Source: Microbacterium salsuginis (lineage in GTDB: Bacteria; Actinomycetota; Actinomycetes; Actinomycetales; Microbacteriaceae). Taken from it: a DNA stretch of 64,000 nucleotides. Shown here piece after piece: positions 55,384 through 64,000 of this stretch (the stretch's first letter is position 1; each line of letters starts with the position of its first letter). A program made the translations under genes and the position numbers. Under the pieces are notes generated by a model that did no database searches, had not been told where the DNA came from, and worked only from the letters and a program-made list of their open reading frames with translations. The stretch spans positions 1 to 64,000 of the forward strand of contig NZ_JABACI010000001.1 of assembly GCF_012524205.1 (NCBI RefSeq), in the 5' to 3' direction.

Positions 55384-56373
55384 TCAGAGCCACTTCGAGA
55401 CGAGATGCTCCGACGTGATCCGGCGCAATGTGCCGGACGCCCCACGCAGCACCACACTCTCGGTGTAGACGTACCCGCCCTCGCGACGCACGCCCGCCAC
55501 CAGCTGGCCGTCGGTCACTCCGGTCGCGACGAAGATCGTGTTGCTCCCCCGCACGAGCTCGTCCGCCTCGTAGACGTTGCCGTCCAGCTTGAGGCCGGCG
55601 TCGATGCCCTTCTGCTTCTCGTCATCGTCCCGCGGCCACAGGCGTCCCTGGATGTGCCCGCCGAGCGCCTTGATCGCGCACGCGGTCACGATCCCTTCGG
55701 GGCTGCCGCCCACGCCGACGCACATGTCGGTGCGCGCGTTGTGCCGCGCGGCGTTGATGCCGCCGGCCACGTCGCCGTCAGTCATGAGTCGCGTGCCGGC
55801 ACCCGCCTCACGGATCTCGGCGATCAGCTTCTCGTGGCGCGGACGATGCAGCACCGAGACCACGATCTCGTCGACGGGCTTGCCGAGCGCCTTCGCCAGC
55901 AGCCGGATGTTCTCCCCGATGGGCAGCCGGATGTCGACGACCCCCACACCCGCCGGGCCCGTCACCAGCTTGTCCATGTAGAACACGCTCGACGCGTCCA
56001 GCATCGTGCCGTGGTCCGAGACGGCGATCACCGACAGCGCGTTGTTGCGGCCGGCCGCCGTCAGCGACGTGCCGTCGATCGGGTCCACCGCGACGTCGGC
56101 CTGCGGCCCTCGACCGTTGCCGACACGCTCCCCGTTGAAGAGCATGGGCGCCTCGTCCTTCTCGCCCTCGCCGATGACGATCGTGCCGTCGAAGTTGACC
56201 GTGGTGAAGAACGCCCGCATCGCGTCGACGGCCGCACCGTCGGCGGCCTCCTTGTCACCCCGGCCGATGAACGGCACGGCCCGGATCGCTGCCGCCTCCG
56301 TGGCACGGACCAGCTCGAGAGCGAGGTTGCGGTCGGGTTGCAGGGGACTCATGTCCGCGGTCAGGCTCACCAT
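55384..56373 (-). CDS. glpX: class II fructose-1,6-bisphosphatase
   Basis: A 329-residue GlpX-type phosphatase converting fructose-1,6-bisphosphate to fructose-6-phosphate in gluconeogenesis. Blocks are FIGRGDKEAADGAAVDAMR, TIVIGEGEKDEAPML, AVDPIDGTSLTA with metal ligands, and TDMCVGVGGSPEGIVTACA. I start at the ATG at 56373, because TAGGCT (56386-56381) lies 7 bases upstream; the longer frame to 56472 is Arg/Ser-rich and lacks support. It diverges from fba. Confidence 0.94.
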   Translation of the reverse strand: MVSLTADMSPLQPDRNLALELVRATEAAAIRAVPFIGRGDKEAADGAAVDAMRAFFTTVNFDGTIVIGEGEKDEAPMLFNGERVGNGRGPQADVAVDPIDGTSLTAAGRNNALSVIAVSDHGTMLDASSVFYMDKLVTGPAGVGVVDIRLPIGENIRLLAKALGKPVDEIVVSVLHRPRHEKLIAEIREAGAGTRLMTDGDVAGGINAARHNARTDMCVGVGGSPEGIVTACAIKALGGHIQGRLWPRDDDEKQKGIDAGLKLDGNVYEADELVRGSNTIFVATGVTDGQLVAGVRREGGYVYTESVVLRGASGTLRRITSEHLVSKWL

Positions 56374-56573
56374 GTCGGTCAGCCTAGCCAGCATGCCCCC
56401 GCGCGACTCGAGCTTTCGGCCCGCACGCGACGAAGGAATCGCACTTCTTTCACGGACGACAGGACCGTCCACTCCGCGCCTTCTTCACACGTGGGCGGCC
56501 GGTCCGGTGACCCCGGCTTCGCTAGGCTTCTTCGTGAAGCTCGTCCCGATAGAAACAGAACTAGGGAGCACTC

Positions 56574-57608
56574 ATGCCCGTCGCCACCCCGGAGCAGTAC
56601 GCCGACATGCTGGACCGCGCGAAGGCCGGTGGCTTCGCGTATCCCGCCATCAACGTGTCGAGCTCGCAGACCATCAACGCGGTCCTCCAGGGACTGACCG
56701 AAGCCGGGTCCGACGGCATCCTCCAGGTCACCACCGGCGGTGCGGACTACTTCGCCGGCCACACCGTCAAGGCCCGCGCCGCCGGCGCCCTCGCCTTCGC
56801 GAAGTTCGCCACCGAGGTCGCCAAGAACTACCCGATCACGGTCGCACTGCACACCGACCACTGCCCCAAGGAGGCCCTCCCCGGCTTCGTGCTGCCTCTC
56901 ATCGAGGCGTCGGAGGAAGAGGTCAAGGCCGGTCGCAACCCGATCTTCCAGTCGCACATGTGGGACGGCTCGGCCGTGCCCCTCGACGAGAACATCGAGA
57001 TCGCCAAGGAGCTGCTCCCCCGCCTCCGCAACATCAACGGCATCCTCGAGGTCGAGATCGGCGTCGTCGGCGGCGAAGAGGACGGCGTCAAGCACGAGGG
57101 TTCGAACGAAGCGCTGTACACGACCGTCGCCGACGTCACCAAAGCGGTCGAGGCGCTCGGCCTCGGCGAGCACGGCCGCTACATCTCGGCCCTCACCTTC
57201 GGCAACGTGCACGGCGTCTACAAGCCGGGCAACGTCAAGCTGCGTCCCGAACTGCTCGGCGAGATCCAGGAGGGCATCGCTGCCAAGTTCGGCACTGGAC
57301 CCAAGCCCCTCGACCTGGTCTTCCACGGGGGGAGCGGCTCGACCGACGAAGAGATCGCGCTCGCGGTGGCCAACGGCGTCGTGAAGATGAACATCGACAC
57401 CGACACGCAGTACGCCTTCACCCGCTCGATCGCCGGCTACATGTTCTCGAACTACGAGGGCGTGCTGAAGGTCGACGGCGAGGTCGGCAACAAGAAGCAG
57501 TACGACCCGCGCGCGTGGGGCAAGATCGCCGAGTCGGCGATGGCGGTCCGCGTCGTCGAGGCGACGAAGCAGCTGGGCTCGCACGGCAAGAGCCTCGCCG
57601 CGAACTGA
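56574..57608 (+). CDS. fba: class II fructose-bisphosphate aldolase
   Basis: A 344-residue metal-dependent aldolase. Visible are VALHTDHCPKEALPGF with metal and catalytic residues, VEIGVVGGEEDGV, LTFGNVHGVYKPG, FHGGSGSTDEEI and VVKMNIDTDTQYAFTR. It works in glycolysis and gluconeogenesis. AGGGAG lies about 6 bases upstream of the ATG at 56574. It is the neighbour of glpX, the next gluconeogenic enzyme. A strong terminator follows. Confidence 0.96.
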   Translation: MPVATPEQYADMLDRAKAGGFAYPAINVSSSQTINAVLQGLTEAGSDGILQVTTGGADYFAGHTVKARAAGALAFAKFATEVAKNYPITVALHTDHCPKEALPGFVLPLIEASEEEVKAGRNPIFQSHMWDGSAVPLDENIEIAKELLPRLRNINGILEVEIGVVGGEEDGVKHEGSNEALYTTVADVTKAVEALGLGEHGRYISALTFGNVHGVYKPGNVKLRPELLGEIQEGIAAKFGTGPKPLDLVFHGGSGSTDEEIALAVANGVVKMNIDTDTQYAFTRSIAGYMFSNYEGVLKVDGEVGNKKQYDPRAWGKIAESAMAVRVVEATKQLGSHGKSLAAN

Positions 57609-57617
57609 CCCAGCAGA

Positions 57618-57669
57618 ACGGATGCCGCGGCACCGAGCCCCGTGAAGGGCCAGGTGCCGCGGCATCCGT
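57618..57669. terminator. strong terminator after fba
   Basis: A perfect 17-bp inverted repeat (57618-57634 with 57653-57669, arm ACGGATGCCGCGGCACC) encloses an 18-base loop. It lies between fba and the convergent anti-sigma gene. Confidence 0.88.
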
Positions 57670-57719
57670 CGTTCCGGCCCGCAGGCACTCGTCCGCGGGG
57701 TGGCGCCGCCGCCGGGTGT

Positions 57720-58460
57720 TCACCCGCTCTCTGGCGCCCCATCGAGCTCGCTGCGCATCAGCACAATGTCGTCTTCGAGCGCACGGATCTCGATCGCCAC
57801 GATGTCACCGGCGTCCAGCGCGGTCCCCGCGCTCAGCCGCGCCGTCGTCCCGGGCCGTGCGCGCCACGTCGAGAGCTGCGTCGCGGTGCCCTCGGCGTCG
57901 ATGACGACGAGCGCATAAGGCCAGCTCTTGCTGCTCCCCCCGTCGCCTCCGTCCTCCCCCGCGTACCGGCATTCCATCTCGAGGCGGGTCCCCCACGCGG
58001 CATCCGAAAGCTCCACCGTCGCCGTCCACGGCACATCCACGACGGGATCCAGCGCCACCACCTCGATGCTGCGGAAGCCCGGTGCGATGACCAGCATCAC
58101 CGCGACCACGATCGCCGCCGCCACGCCGGCGGCTGCGACGATGCCTCCGGTCCACGCCCAGCCCCGCCGTCGACGCGGCGGGCGCGATGTGCTCGGCCGG
58201 GCCCTGCCGAGCGCGATCAGCTCGTCTCGGCGCCGCGGATCGGGGCCGCCATCCGGCACGCCCACCGTGAGCATCGAGTCGGCTCGTTCGGGTGTGATCC
58301 GGCCGAGGAGGCCCAGCGTCGGCGCCAGCTCGCCGATCGCCGCGCGGCAGATCGGGCAGTCCTCGAGGTGCTCTTCGTAGCGGCGCCGGTCCGAAGGGCT
58401 GAGCGCTCCCAGCAGGTATGCGGCGTCCCACTCCGCGACCTCCGCGTGACCCGGGTTCAT
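57720..58460 (-). CDS. zinc-type anti-sigma factor (RskA-like), membrane anchored
   Basis: A 246-residue protein: N-terminal zinc anti-sigma domain with His31, Cys35 and Cys38 (EEHLEDCPICRAAI), a basic linker, one membrane helix (about 104-127) and a C-terminal outer domain. It would hold the sigma factor encoded just upstream inactive. The ATG at 58460 overlaps the sigma stop as ATGA. Confidence 0.92.
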   Translation of the reverse strand: MNPGHAEVAEWDAAYLLGALSPSDRRRYEEHLEDCPICRAAIGELAPTLGLLGRITPERADSMLTVGVPDGGPDPRRRDELIALGRARPSTSRPPRRRRGWAWTGGIVAAAGVAAAIVVAVMLVIAPGFRSIEVVALDPVVDVPWTATVELSDAAWGTRLEMECRYAGEDGGDGGSSKSWPYALVVIDAEGTATQLSTWRARPGTTARLSAGTALDAGDIVAIEIRALEDDIVLMRSELDGAPESG

Positions 58461-58999
58461 CGCGTCACCCCCCTCTCCTGCAGCGCGAGCCGCAACGCCC
58501 GCAGCCCGTAGTGCAGTCGTGACTTCACGGTGCCCTCGGGGATCTCCAGCTCGGCAGACATCTCGGCGATCGTGAGGCCGCCGTAGTACGCCCGCACGAC
58601 GACCGCACGATGCTCGGGCGACAGGGCGGCCAGGCCCTCCTCGATCAGGATCGCTTCGAACAGGGCATCGGTCGCGTCGGCCGAGGCCCGCTCGGGCATC
58701 TCGGCCACGTCGATCTCACGTCGGCGCCGCGCACTGCGCACTTCGTCGATCACCAGGTGGCGGGCGACCGTGAACATCCATGACCTGGCGGCCGACGGCT
58801 CGTCGGCGAGGATCTTGGGCGTGCGCCACGCGCGCAGCAGCGTCTCCTGCACGACGTCGTCCGCGCCGGCACGATCGCCTGTCAGGTGCACGACGTACCG
58901 CCACACGGGTGCCGCGTGCTCGTCGAACAGCGCGGCCAGTCGCACGGCATCATCCGCCGACCCGTCCGCGGCGCCCTCCGTCGCGCGTTCGCGTGTCAT
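58457..58999 (-). CDS. ECF-family RNA polymerase sigma factor (SigK/SigL-like)
   Basis: A 180-residue group 4 sigma factor. Region 2 contains LFDEHAAPVWRYVVHL and GADDVVQETLLRAWR; region 4 ALSPEHRAVVVRAYYGGLTIAEMSAELEIPEGTVKSR. It is cotranscribed with its RskA-like anti-sigma factor. The ATG at 58999 is preceded by GGAGG at 5 bases; the GTG six bases upstream is less likely. Confidence 0.93.
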   Translation of the reverse strand: MTRERATEGAADGSADDAVRLAALFDEHAAPVWRYVVHLTGDRAGADDVVQETLLRAWRTPKILADEPSAARSWMFTVARHLVIDEVRSARRRREIDVAEMPERASADATDALFEAILIEEGLAALSPEHRAVVVRAYYGGLTIAEMSAELEIPEGTVKSRLHYGLRALRLALQERGVTR

Positions 59000-59124
59000 C
59001 CTCACCTCCCGCAGGAGACACGAGGCCCGCGCGCCCGGAGTTCATCGCACCCTGGGATGTGCGTGCTTCGTGATCCGAGTATGGACCTCGTGCGCGCTGC
59101 GCTCGCGACCGGGTCGGAGGTGTG

Positions 59125-59775
59125 TCAGCGCAGGGTGCCGAGGAGGGCTTCCCACGCGGCCGGGTCGTTCATGAGCGGAATCACCATGAGCATGCCGGCG
59201 AGGAAGGTGAACAGCACGCCCGCGACCAGCGGGATCCACCACGTCAGTCGCCCCTTGCTCACGCTCCACCACGACACCGCGGCCGTCGCGAGCCAGCCGA
59301 CGGTCAGCAGCAGTGCCGCCGCGATGCCCCACGGGCGTCCCGAGGCGGGATCCGCCAGCTCCGCCTCGACCCCGAGGACGGTGAACATCGTGTCCGCGTA
59401 CGCGGAGTAGTCCAGGAACGCCGAGAACGACGAGATGACGTTGACCAGTCCATACGCGAGCAGGGCGAACGTGACGATCCGGTCCACCGCGCGCCGCCGG
59501 GTCGGCACCACGTCTGCGCCCGGTGCGGCCACGGCGGGTGCCGCCGCCGGGGCTGCCGCCTCCACGGGGCGTCCGGCGTCGAGGGCGATCGTCACGTCCG
59601 GCTGCCGGATCCGCGCGCGTTGCTCTTCGGGCGTCGCGTACTCGCCATATTGCGGCCGGGGCCGCGATGATCCATCACTGTGCGGTCGGGGCGGAGATGA
59701 TTCATCGCCGTGCGACCGGAGACCCGAGGACTCAGCGCTGCGAGAGCTCGGGTCGGGCACGGCCGCGTCGGTCAC
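59125..59775 (-). CDS. DUF6264 family membrane protein
   Basis: A 216-residue protein with a disordered Ser/Pro/Arg-rich N-terminus, the family motif [16 protein letters not shown], and four membrane helices (about 100-120, 145-165 and two in 170-215). Function unknown. The GTG at 59775 overlaps the ispH stop as GTGA; the longer frame runs through ispH. It is a conserved neighbour of ispH in Microbacteriaceae (from memory). Confidence 0.82.
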   Translation of the reverse strand: MTDAAVPDPSSRSAESSGLRSHGDESSPPRPHSDGSSRPRPQYGEYATPEEQRARIRQPDVTIALDAGRPVEAAAPAAAPAVAAPGADVVPTRRRAVDRIVTFALLAYGLVNVISSFSAFLDYSAYADTMFTVLGVEAELADPASGRPWGIAAALLLTVGWLATAAVSWWSVSKGRLTWWIPLVAGVLFTFLAGMLMVIPLMNDPAAWEALLGTLR

Positions 59776-60848
59776 GCGCGGGCCCGCCCGCCCAGAGCCC
59801 GGTCGTCGCGCTTGCCCGAGGCATCCGTCCGCAGCTCCTTGGGAAGCGAGAACTGCAGGTCCTCTTCGGCAGTGCGCACCTCTTCGACGTCGCGGAAGCC
59901 GGCGCCGGACAGGTCGCGCAGCACCTCCTGCACCAGGACGTCGGGAACCGACGCGCCGCTGGTCACGCCCACGGTCTCGACACCCTCGAGCCATGCCTGC
60001 TCGATCTCGTCGGCGTAGTCGACCCGGTACGCGGCCTTGGCACCGTACTCGAGCGCGACCTCGACGAGCCGCACGCTGTTGGACGAGTTCGCCGAACCGA
60101 CGACGATCACCAGATCGGCGTCCTTCGCGACCTTCTTGATCGCGACCTGGCGGTTCTGGGTGGCGTAGCAGATGTCGTCCGACGGCGGGTCCTGCAGCTG
60201 CGGGAACCGCTCGCGCAGGCGGCGCACGGTCTCCATGGTCTCGTCGACCGAGAGCGTCGTCTGCGACAGCCACACGACCTTCGACGGGTCGCGCACCTCG
60301 ATCGTGTCGGCCTCGTCGGGCGAGTTGACGATCGTGACGTGGTCGGGCGCCTCGCCCGCCGTGCCCTCGACCTCCTCGTGGCCTTCGTGGCCGATGAGCA
60401 GGATCTCGAAGTCATCGCGTGCGAACCGCACCGCCTCACGGTGCACCTTGGTCACGAGCGGGCATGTCGCGTCGATGGCGAGAAGACCCCGATCGGATGC
60501 CGCGGCGACGACCGCCGGCGAAACCCCGTGCGCGCTGAAGACGACGTGTGCGCCCTCGGGCACCTCGTCGACCTCTTCGACGAAGATCGCCCCCTTGCCC
60601 TCGAGCTCGGTGACCACATGGATGTTGTGAACGATCTGCTTGCGCACGTACACCGGGGCGCCGAACCGCTCGAGCGCCTTCTCGACGGCGATGACGGCGC
60701 GATCCACGCCCGCGCAGTAACCACGGGGCGAAGCCAGCAGCACCCGCTTGTGTCCGGGGACGGCGTTATCCTGGAGCGGTTCGCGCCGCCGCGGGATTCG
60801 CGGGACGGGCATGCTCACAGATCTCGTACCCAAGGTGCCGGTGCTCAC
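59772..60848 (-). CDS. ispH: 4-hydroxy-3-methylbut-2-enyl diphosphate reductase
   Basis: The 358-residue 4Fe-4S enzyme makes IPP and DMAPP in the last step of the MEP pathway. The three cluster cysteines are Cys45 ([13 protein letters not shown]), Cys129 ([13 protein letters not shown]) and Cys227 ([10 protein letters not shown]). [10 protein letters not shown] and [14 protein letters not shown] complete the signature. The GTG at 60848 has TAGACT (60860-60855) 6 bases upstream, a leaderless layout; an internal ATG at 60812 is possible. It is divergent from xseA. Confidence 0.95.
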   Translation of the reverse strand: MSTGTLGTRSVSMPVPRIPRRREPLQDNAVPGHKRVLLASPRGYCAGVDRAVIAVEKALERFGAPVYVRKQIVHNIHVVTELEGKGAIFVEEVDEVPEGAHVVFSAHGVSPAVVAAASDRGLLAIDATCPLVTKVHREAVRFARDDFEILLIGHEGHEEVEGTAGEAPDHVTIVNSPDEADTIEVRDPSKVVWLSQTTLSVDETMETVRRLRERFPQLQDPPSDDICYATQNRQVAIKKVAKDADLVIVVGSANSSNSVRLVEVALEYGAKAAYRVDYADEIEQAWLEGVETVGVTSGASVPDVLVQEVLRDLSGAGFRDVEEVRTAEEDLQFSLPKELRTDASGKRDDRALGGRARA

Positions 60849-60901
60849 CCCACGAGTCTACGGGCGGCCCCGTGGACGGGACCTGTGAGTGAGAGGACCG
60901 C

Positions 60902-62206
60902 ATGACCACGTTCCAGCCCGCCACGATCCCCGGCGAGCCGCCTCCCGCGGACTCGGTCCGGCCGCGGGACTCCACACCGCAGGCGCCGACGTCGGTGGCG
61001 CGACTGAACGACACCATCCGCGGCTTCATCCAGAACTGGGGCTCGGTGTGGGTCGAGGGCGAGATCACGGCCTGGAACCAGCGCGGCGGCAACGTCTTCG
61101 GCCGCCTCAAAGACCTGGTCACCGACGCCACGATCTCGTTCCGGATCTGGTCGTCCACGCGCGAACGCCTGCCGGGCGACCTCAAGGTCGGCGATCACAT
61201 CATCGCCTGCGTCAAGGCGGACTACTTCAGCAAGACCGGAGACTTCAGCTTCGGGGTCTCCGCCATGCGCCACGTCGGGCTCGGCGACCAGCTGGAGCGC
61301 CTCGAGCGCCTGCGGGTGCAGCTGCGCTCCGAGGGACTCTTCGACCCGGCTCGCAAGAAGCCGATCCCGTTCCTCCCTCATGTCATCGGCCTCATCACCG
61401 GCGAGAATTCGGATGCCGAGAAGGACGTCCACCGCAACGCCGAGCTCCGCTGGCCGCAGGTGCGGTTCCGCACCAAGTACGCCGCCGTTCAGGGCGACCG
61501 CTGCGTCCCAGAGACGATCGCCGCGCTGAAGGCCCTCGACGCCGCCCCCGAGGTGGACGTGATCGTCATCGCCCGCGGCGGCGGCGACCCGCAGACACTG
61601 CTGGGCTTCAGCGACGAGCGTCTCGTGCGCGCCGTGGCCGCCGCGACCACTCCCGTCGTGAGTGCGATCGGGCACGAGAACGACCATCCGCTCCTCGACG
61701 ACGTCGCCGACCTGCGTGCGTCGACGCCGACCGACGCGGCCAAGCGTGTGGTCCCGGATGTCGCCGAGCAGCACGCGATCGTGGCCCAGCTGCGCTCACG
61801 GCTGACTTCGCGCTTGACCCAGCGGCTCAGTCACGACATCGCGCAGCTCGAGCAGCTGCGCTCGCGGCCGGTGCTGCGGGCCCCGGAGTCGTTACTGACC
61901 TCGCGCGCTCACGAGGTCGAGCTGCTCGCCGCACGCGGCCGGGAGCGGGTCGACCGCGCGCTGGACGTGCAGGGGCGCCGCACCGCGGAGCTGCGCGCGA
62001 CCCTGCGTGCTCTCTCCCCCGCGTCGACGCTGGCCCGCGGCTATGCCATCGCGCACCTGGCCGACGGCGTGATCGTGCGTGATGCGGCGCAGGCTCCGGC
62101 ATCCACTGCCGTGCTAGTGACGGTGGGCCGGGGGTCGTTCGCGGCCCGATCCGAGGGGCCGATCGAGGAGGACCCGGGCGACGGGGCTGCCGGGACGCCG
62201 ACGTAG
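60902..62206 (+). CDS. xseA: exodeoxyribonuclease VII large subunit
   Basis: A 434-residue subunit of ExoVII, which degrades single-stranded DNA. It has the OB-fold N-terminus ([24 protein letters not shown]), the catalytic core with [22 protein letters not shown] and [20 protein letters not shown], a coiled region, and the C-terminal STLARGYAI block. GAGAGGA precedes the ATG at 60902. It is followed by xseB, its small subunit. Confidence 0.96.
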   Translation: MTTFQPATIPGEPPPADSVRPRDSTPQAPTSVARLNDTIRGFIQNWGSVWVEGEITAWNQRGGNVFGRLKDLVTDATISFRIWSSTRERLPGDLKVGDHIIACVKADYFSKTGDFSFGVSAMRHVGLGDQLERLERLRVQLRSEGLFDPARKKPIPFLPHVIGLITGENSDAEKDVHRNAELRWPQVRFRTKYAAVQGDRCVPETIAALKALDAAPEVDVIVIARGGGDPQTLLGFSDERLVRAVAAATTPVVSAIGHENDHPLLDDVADLRASTPTDAAKRVVPDVAEQHAIVAQLRSRLTSRLTQRLSHDIAQLEQLRSRPVLRAPESLLTSRAHEVELLAARGRERVDRALDVQGRRTAELRATLRALSPASTLARGYAIAHLADGVIVRDAAQAPASTAVLVTVGRGSFAARSEGPIEEDPGDGAAGTPT

Positions 62207-62216
62207 GATGGAAGCC

Positions 62217-62459
62217 ATGACCGAGACCAGCGGCGCGCCCACCGACGTCGCGTCGCTTTCGTTCGAGCAGGCCCGCGACGAGCTCGTGCGCGTGGTCGCC
62301 GAGCTCGAGCAGGGATCGCCGACGCTCGAGCACTCGCTCGCTCTATGGGAGCGCGGCGAGGCTCTGGCGGCACGGTGCGAGGAATGGCTGCTCGGCGCCA
62401 AGCGCCGACTCGAGGCCGCACGCGCATCGACCGCACGTGACGAGGGCGGCGAGGCCTGA
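62217..62459 (+). CDS. xseB: exodeoxyribonuclease VII small subunit
   Basis: An 80-residue helical-hairpin subunit ([39 protein letters not shown]). TAGGAT (62204-62209) lies 7 bases before the ATG at 62217, so the start here is 3 codons inside the longest frame (62208) and may be leaderless. It is the partner of XseA. Its stop overlaps the next start as TGATG. Confidence 0.93.
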   Translation: MTETSGAPTDVASLSFEQARDELVRVVAELEQGSPTLEHSLALWERGEALAARCEEWLLGAKRRLEAARASTARDEGGEA

Positions 62460-63106
62460 TGGCCCGCGATCCCCGCGTCGTCGCCGAGCTCGGCCGCCCC
62501 GAGACTCCCGATGAGACCGCCGCCCGCAAGGCCGAGTCCTCACGGGTGTACCGGTCGAGCCAGAACACTCGCAACCTGGTCGCGGCACTCCTGGTGACGC
62601 TCGCCGTAGTCGCGGTGATCATCTTCGCCGTCCCCCGCGGCACACCGCCCGAGCGGGAGCCGATCGACGTTGCGGCGGTCGCCGAGCGCGCCGGGAACGC
62701 CGAGGGGCGTGAGCTGATCGCCCCCGAGCTCTCGGACGACTGGATCGTCAACAGCGCCGCCGTCGAGGACGAGGGCTCGTCCCGGGCGTGGACGATCGTG
62801 CTCGCGCCCGCAGACGAGAACCAGCCCGGGTTCCTGCGCGCCTCCCAGGGATTCGACGCCGACGAGGCCTGGCCGGCGCGCGTGCTCGCCGGTGCGGCGC
62901 CGGTGGACACCGTGACGATCGGCGGGGTGGCGTGGGACCGCTACGAGCTCGATCCGTCACGCAACGGCAACCTGTCCGTCGCCCTCGCGGCCCCGGCCGG
63001 TGCCGACACCGTCCTCATCTACGGCACGGCCGACGACGATGCACTCCAGGAGGTCGCCGCCGCCGTCGCCGCCGAAGTGACCGCCCTGCGAGAGGAATCG
63101 GAATGA
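62459..63106 (+). CDS. DUF4245 family protein
   Basis: A 215-residue protein with one N-terminal membrane helix (about 40-58) and a C-terminal outer domain (VAAVAERAG... WDRYELDP). The family is common next to xseAB and fumC in actinobacteria; function unknown. The ATG overlaps the xseB stop as TGATG, and the stop overlaps the next start as ATGA. Confidence 0.88.
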   Translation: MARDPRVVAELGRPETPDETAARKAESSRVYRSSQNTRNLVAALLVTLAVVAVIIFAVPRGTPPEREPIDVAAVAERAGNAEGRELIAPELSDDWIVNSAAVEDEGSSRAWTIVLAPADENQPGFLRASQGFDADEAWPARVLAGAAPVDTVTIGGVAWDRYELDPSRNGNLSVALAAPAGADTVLIYGTADDDALQEVAAAVAAEVTALREESE

Positions 63107-63771
63107 CCGCACCGTCGATGCCCGGGGCCGAGACCACACCGGCCAAAGCATGGCGCGAGATGCAGCGCGGCAACGCCCGATTCGTCGCCGGTGAGCCGCA
63201 TCACCCCCGGCAGGACGTCGACCGACGCCATGATCTGGCGAGCGGGCAGCGCCCCCGGGCGGCCCTGTTCGGCTGCTCGGACTCTCGCCTCGCCGCCGAG
63301 ATCATCTTCGACAAGGGGCTCGGCGACCTGTTCGTCGTCCGCAACGCGGGGCAGGTCATCTCGGACTCCGTGATCGGCAGCCTCGAGTACGCCGTGGCCG
63401 TCCTGGAGGTCCCGCTGATCGTCGTCCTCGGGCACGACGAGTGCGGGGCGGTCCGCGCCGCCATCGACAGCACGGATCCGGATGCCGCTCCCCTGCCGCC
63501 GCACATCTGGCGTCTGATCTCCCCCATCGTGCCCGCGGTGCGCCGCGTGCAGCGAGCTGCGAAAGACCATGGCGTCCCGACGGATCACATCGACGCCGAA
63601 GAGGTCGGCCGCGAGCACCTGCGCGACACCGTGGGCGAGCTGCTGCACTCGTCGGAGCTGATCAGCGACGCCGTGGCCGAGGGCCGCCTTGCGATCGTGG
63701 GCGCGAACTACCGTCTTGCCGAAGGCGCCGCCGTTCCGGATGTGGTCGTCGGCATCGCCGAGCCGGCCTGA
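63103..63771 (+). CDS. beta-type carbonic anhydrase
   Basis: A 222-residue zinc enzyme. Cys58, Asp60 and Arg62 (GCSDSR) and His111 with Cys114 (GHDECGA) are the zinc and active-site residues of beta-class enzymes. It interconverts CO2 and bicarbonate in the cytoplasm. The ATG overlaps the DUF4245 stop as ATGA, so it is part of the xse operon. Confidence 0.93.
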   Translation: MTAPSMPGAETTPAKAWREMQRGNARFVAGEPHHPRQDVDRRHDLASGQRPRAALFGCSDSRLAAEIIFDKGLGDLFVVRNAGQVISDSVIGSLEYAVAVLEVPLIVVLGHDECGAVRAAIDSTDPDAAPLPPHIWRLISPIVPAVRRVQRAAKDHGVPTDHIDAEEVGREHLRDTVGELLHSSELISDAVAEGRLAIVGANYRLAEGAAVPDVVVGIAEPA

Positions 63772-63814
63772 CCCTTCTCTATCCCGCACCGTACGAAACG
63801 TGAGGAACAACGAC

Positions 63815-64000
63815 GTGACCGACATCGAGTACCGCATCGAGCACGACACCATGGGTGAGGTCCGCGTCCCCAAGGACGCGCTCTACGCCGCGCAGACGCA
63901 GCGCGCGGTGGAGAACTTCCCGATCTCGGGTGACCCGCTGGAGCCGGCGCAGATCGTCGCGCTCGCGCGCATCAAGAAGGCGGCGGCTCTGGCCAACAAG
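63815..64000 (+). CDS. fumC: class II fumarate hydratase, N-terminal part (runs off the right edge)
   Basis: Sixty-two codons are in the window: [20 protein letters not shown], then [19 protein letters not shown] and [14 protein letters not shown]. They match the start of FumC, which interconverts fumarate and malate in the TCA cycle. The GTG at 63815 has GAGGA 8 bases upstream. The gene is cut at the window edge. Confidence 0.93.
   Translation, partial: MTDIEYRIEHDTMGEVRVPKDALYAAQTQRAVENFPISGDPLEPAQIVALARIKKAAALANK

Overview
The window is typical chromosome of a high-GC Gram-positive actinobacterium. Gene content and order point to the Microbacteriaceae, most likely Microbacterium or a close relative (inference). 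Supporting signs are very high GC, near-exclusive G/C-ending codons, DUF6264 beside ispH, an N-succinyl diaminopimelate route (dapD, dapC), a class II GlpX fructose bisphosphatase, an NrtR-nadABC operon, and many leaderless genes in which a TAnnnT -10 box lies 6-8 bases before an ATG or GTG start. It is almost entirely chromosomal housekeeping sequence. I see no prophage, CRISPR array, intact insertion sequence or tRNA gene.

Layout. 1-413: promoter and leader of an rRNA operon reading left out of the window. 414-4347: lysine/peptidoglycan precursor genes dapD and dapC, citrate synthase and a 7Fe ferredoxin. 4417-7958: a small membrane protein, the AzlCD branched-chain amino acid exporter and the GTPase TypA. 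8029-15197: a complete oligopeptide ABC transporter, with an unusually long DppB-like permease and an antisense PH-domain gene between the permease and ATPase genes. 15362-17542: a CPBP protease, then a 1.3-kb segment carrying an AbiEi/DUF559-like gene, framed by two 67-bp palindromic elements and an exact 21-bp direct repeat of the gcvP 3' end. 17528-22345: gcvT-gcvH-gcvP under a tandem glycine riboswitch. 22395-23567: a MarP-like membrane serine protease. 23658-30411: the NAD de novo operon nrtR-nadA-nadB-nadC-cysteine desulfurase, plus a glycosyltransferase, with a well-formed promoter and two inverted copies of a likely NrtR operator.

30419-37779: an ABC exporter, a DHA2-type MFS exporter, an AhpD-like protein, a newly called 40-residue Cys-rich peptide next to a membrane protein, a Fpg/Nei glycosylase, two small genes and a CBS-domain protein. 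37837-42062: an alpha-amylase/trehalose-synthase-like enzyme coupled to an LLM flavin oxidoreductase, then an ECF sigma factor with its membrane partner. 42282-48914: two coupled GAF-ANTAR regulators, an aminotransferase, an Imm5-like protein with a DUF6194 protein, a MerR regulator with two DNA-binding domains, and an alpha/beta hydrolase lacking its nucleophile serine. 48986-56373: YchF, a RibD-like reductase, a composition-anomalous gap, a methyltransferase, a DEDDh exonuclease, RmuC and GlpX. 56574-64000: class II aldolase, a second ECF sigma/zinc anti-sigma pair, DUF6264, IspH, ExoVII (xseA, xseB), DUF4245, a beta-carbonic anhydrase and the start of fumC.

How the genes work together. NrtR would set NAD synthesis through nadABC, with the cysteine desulfurase supplying sulfur for the NadA cluster. 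Glycine would switch on its own cleavage system. GlpX and Fba are divergent neighbours acting in gluconeogenesis. XseA and XseB form one nuclease. The least explained features are the repeat-framed AbiEi-like gene, the Cys-rich peptide and the low-GC gap at 50.7-51.1 kb.
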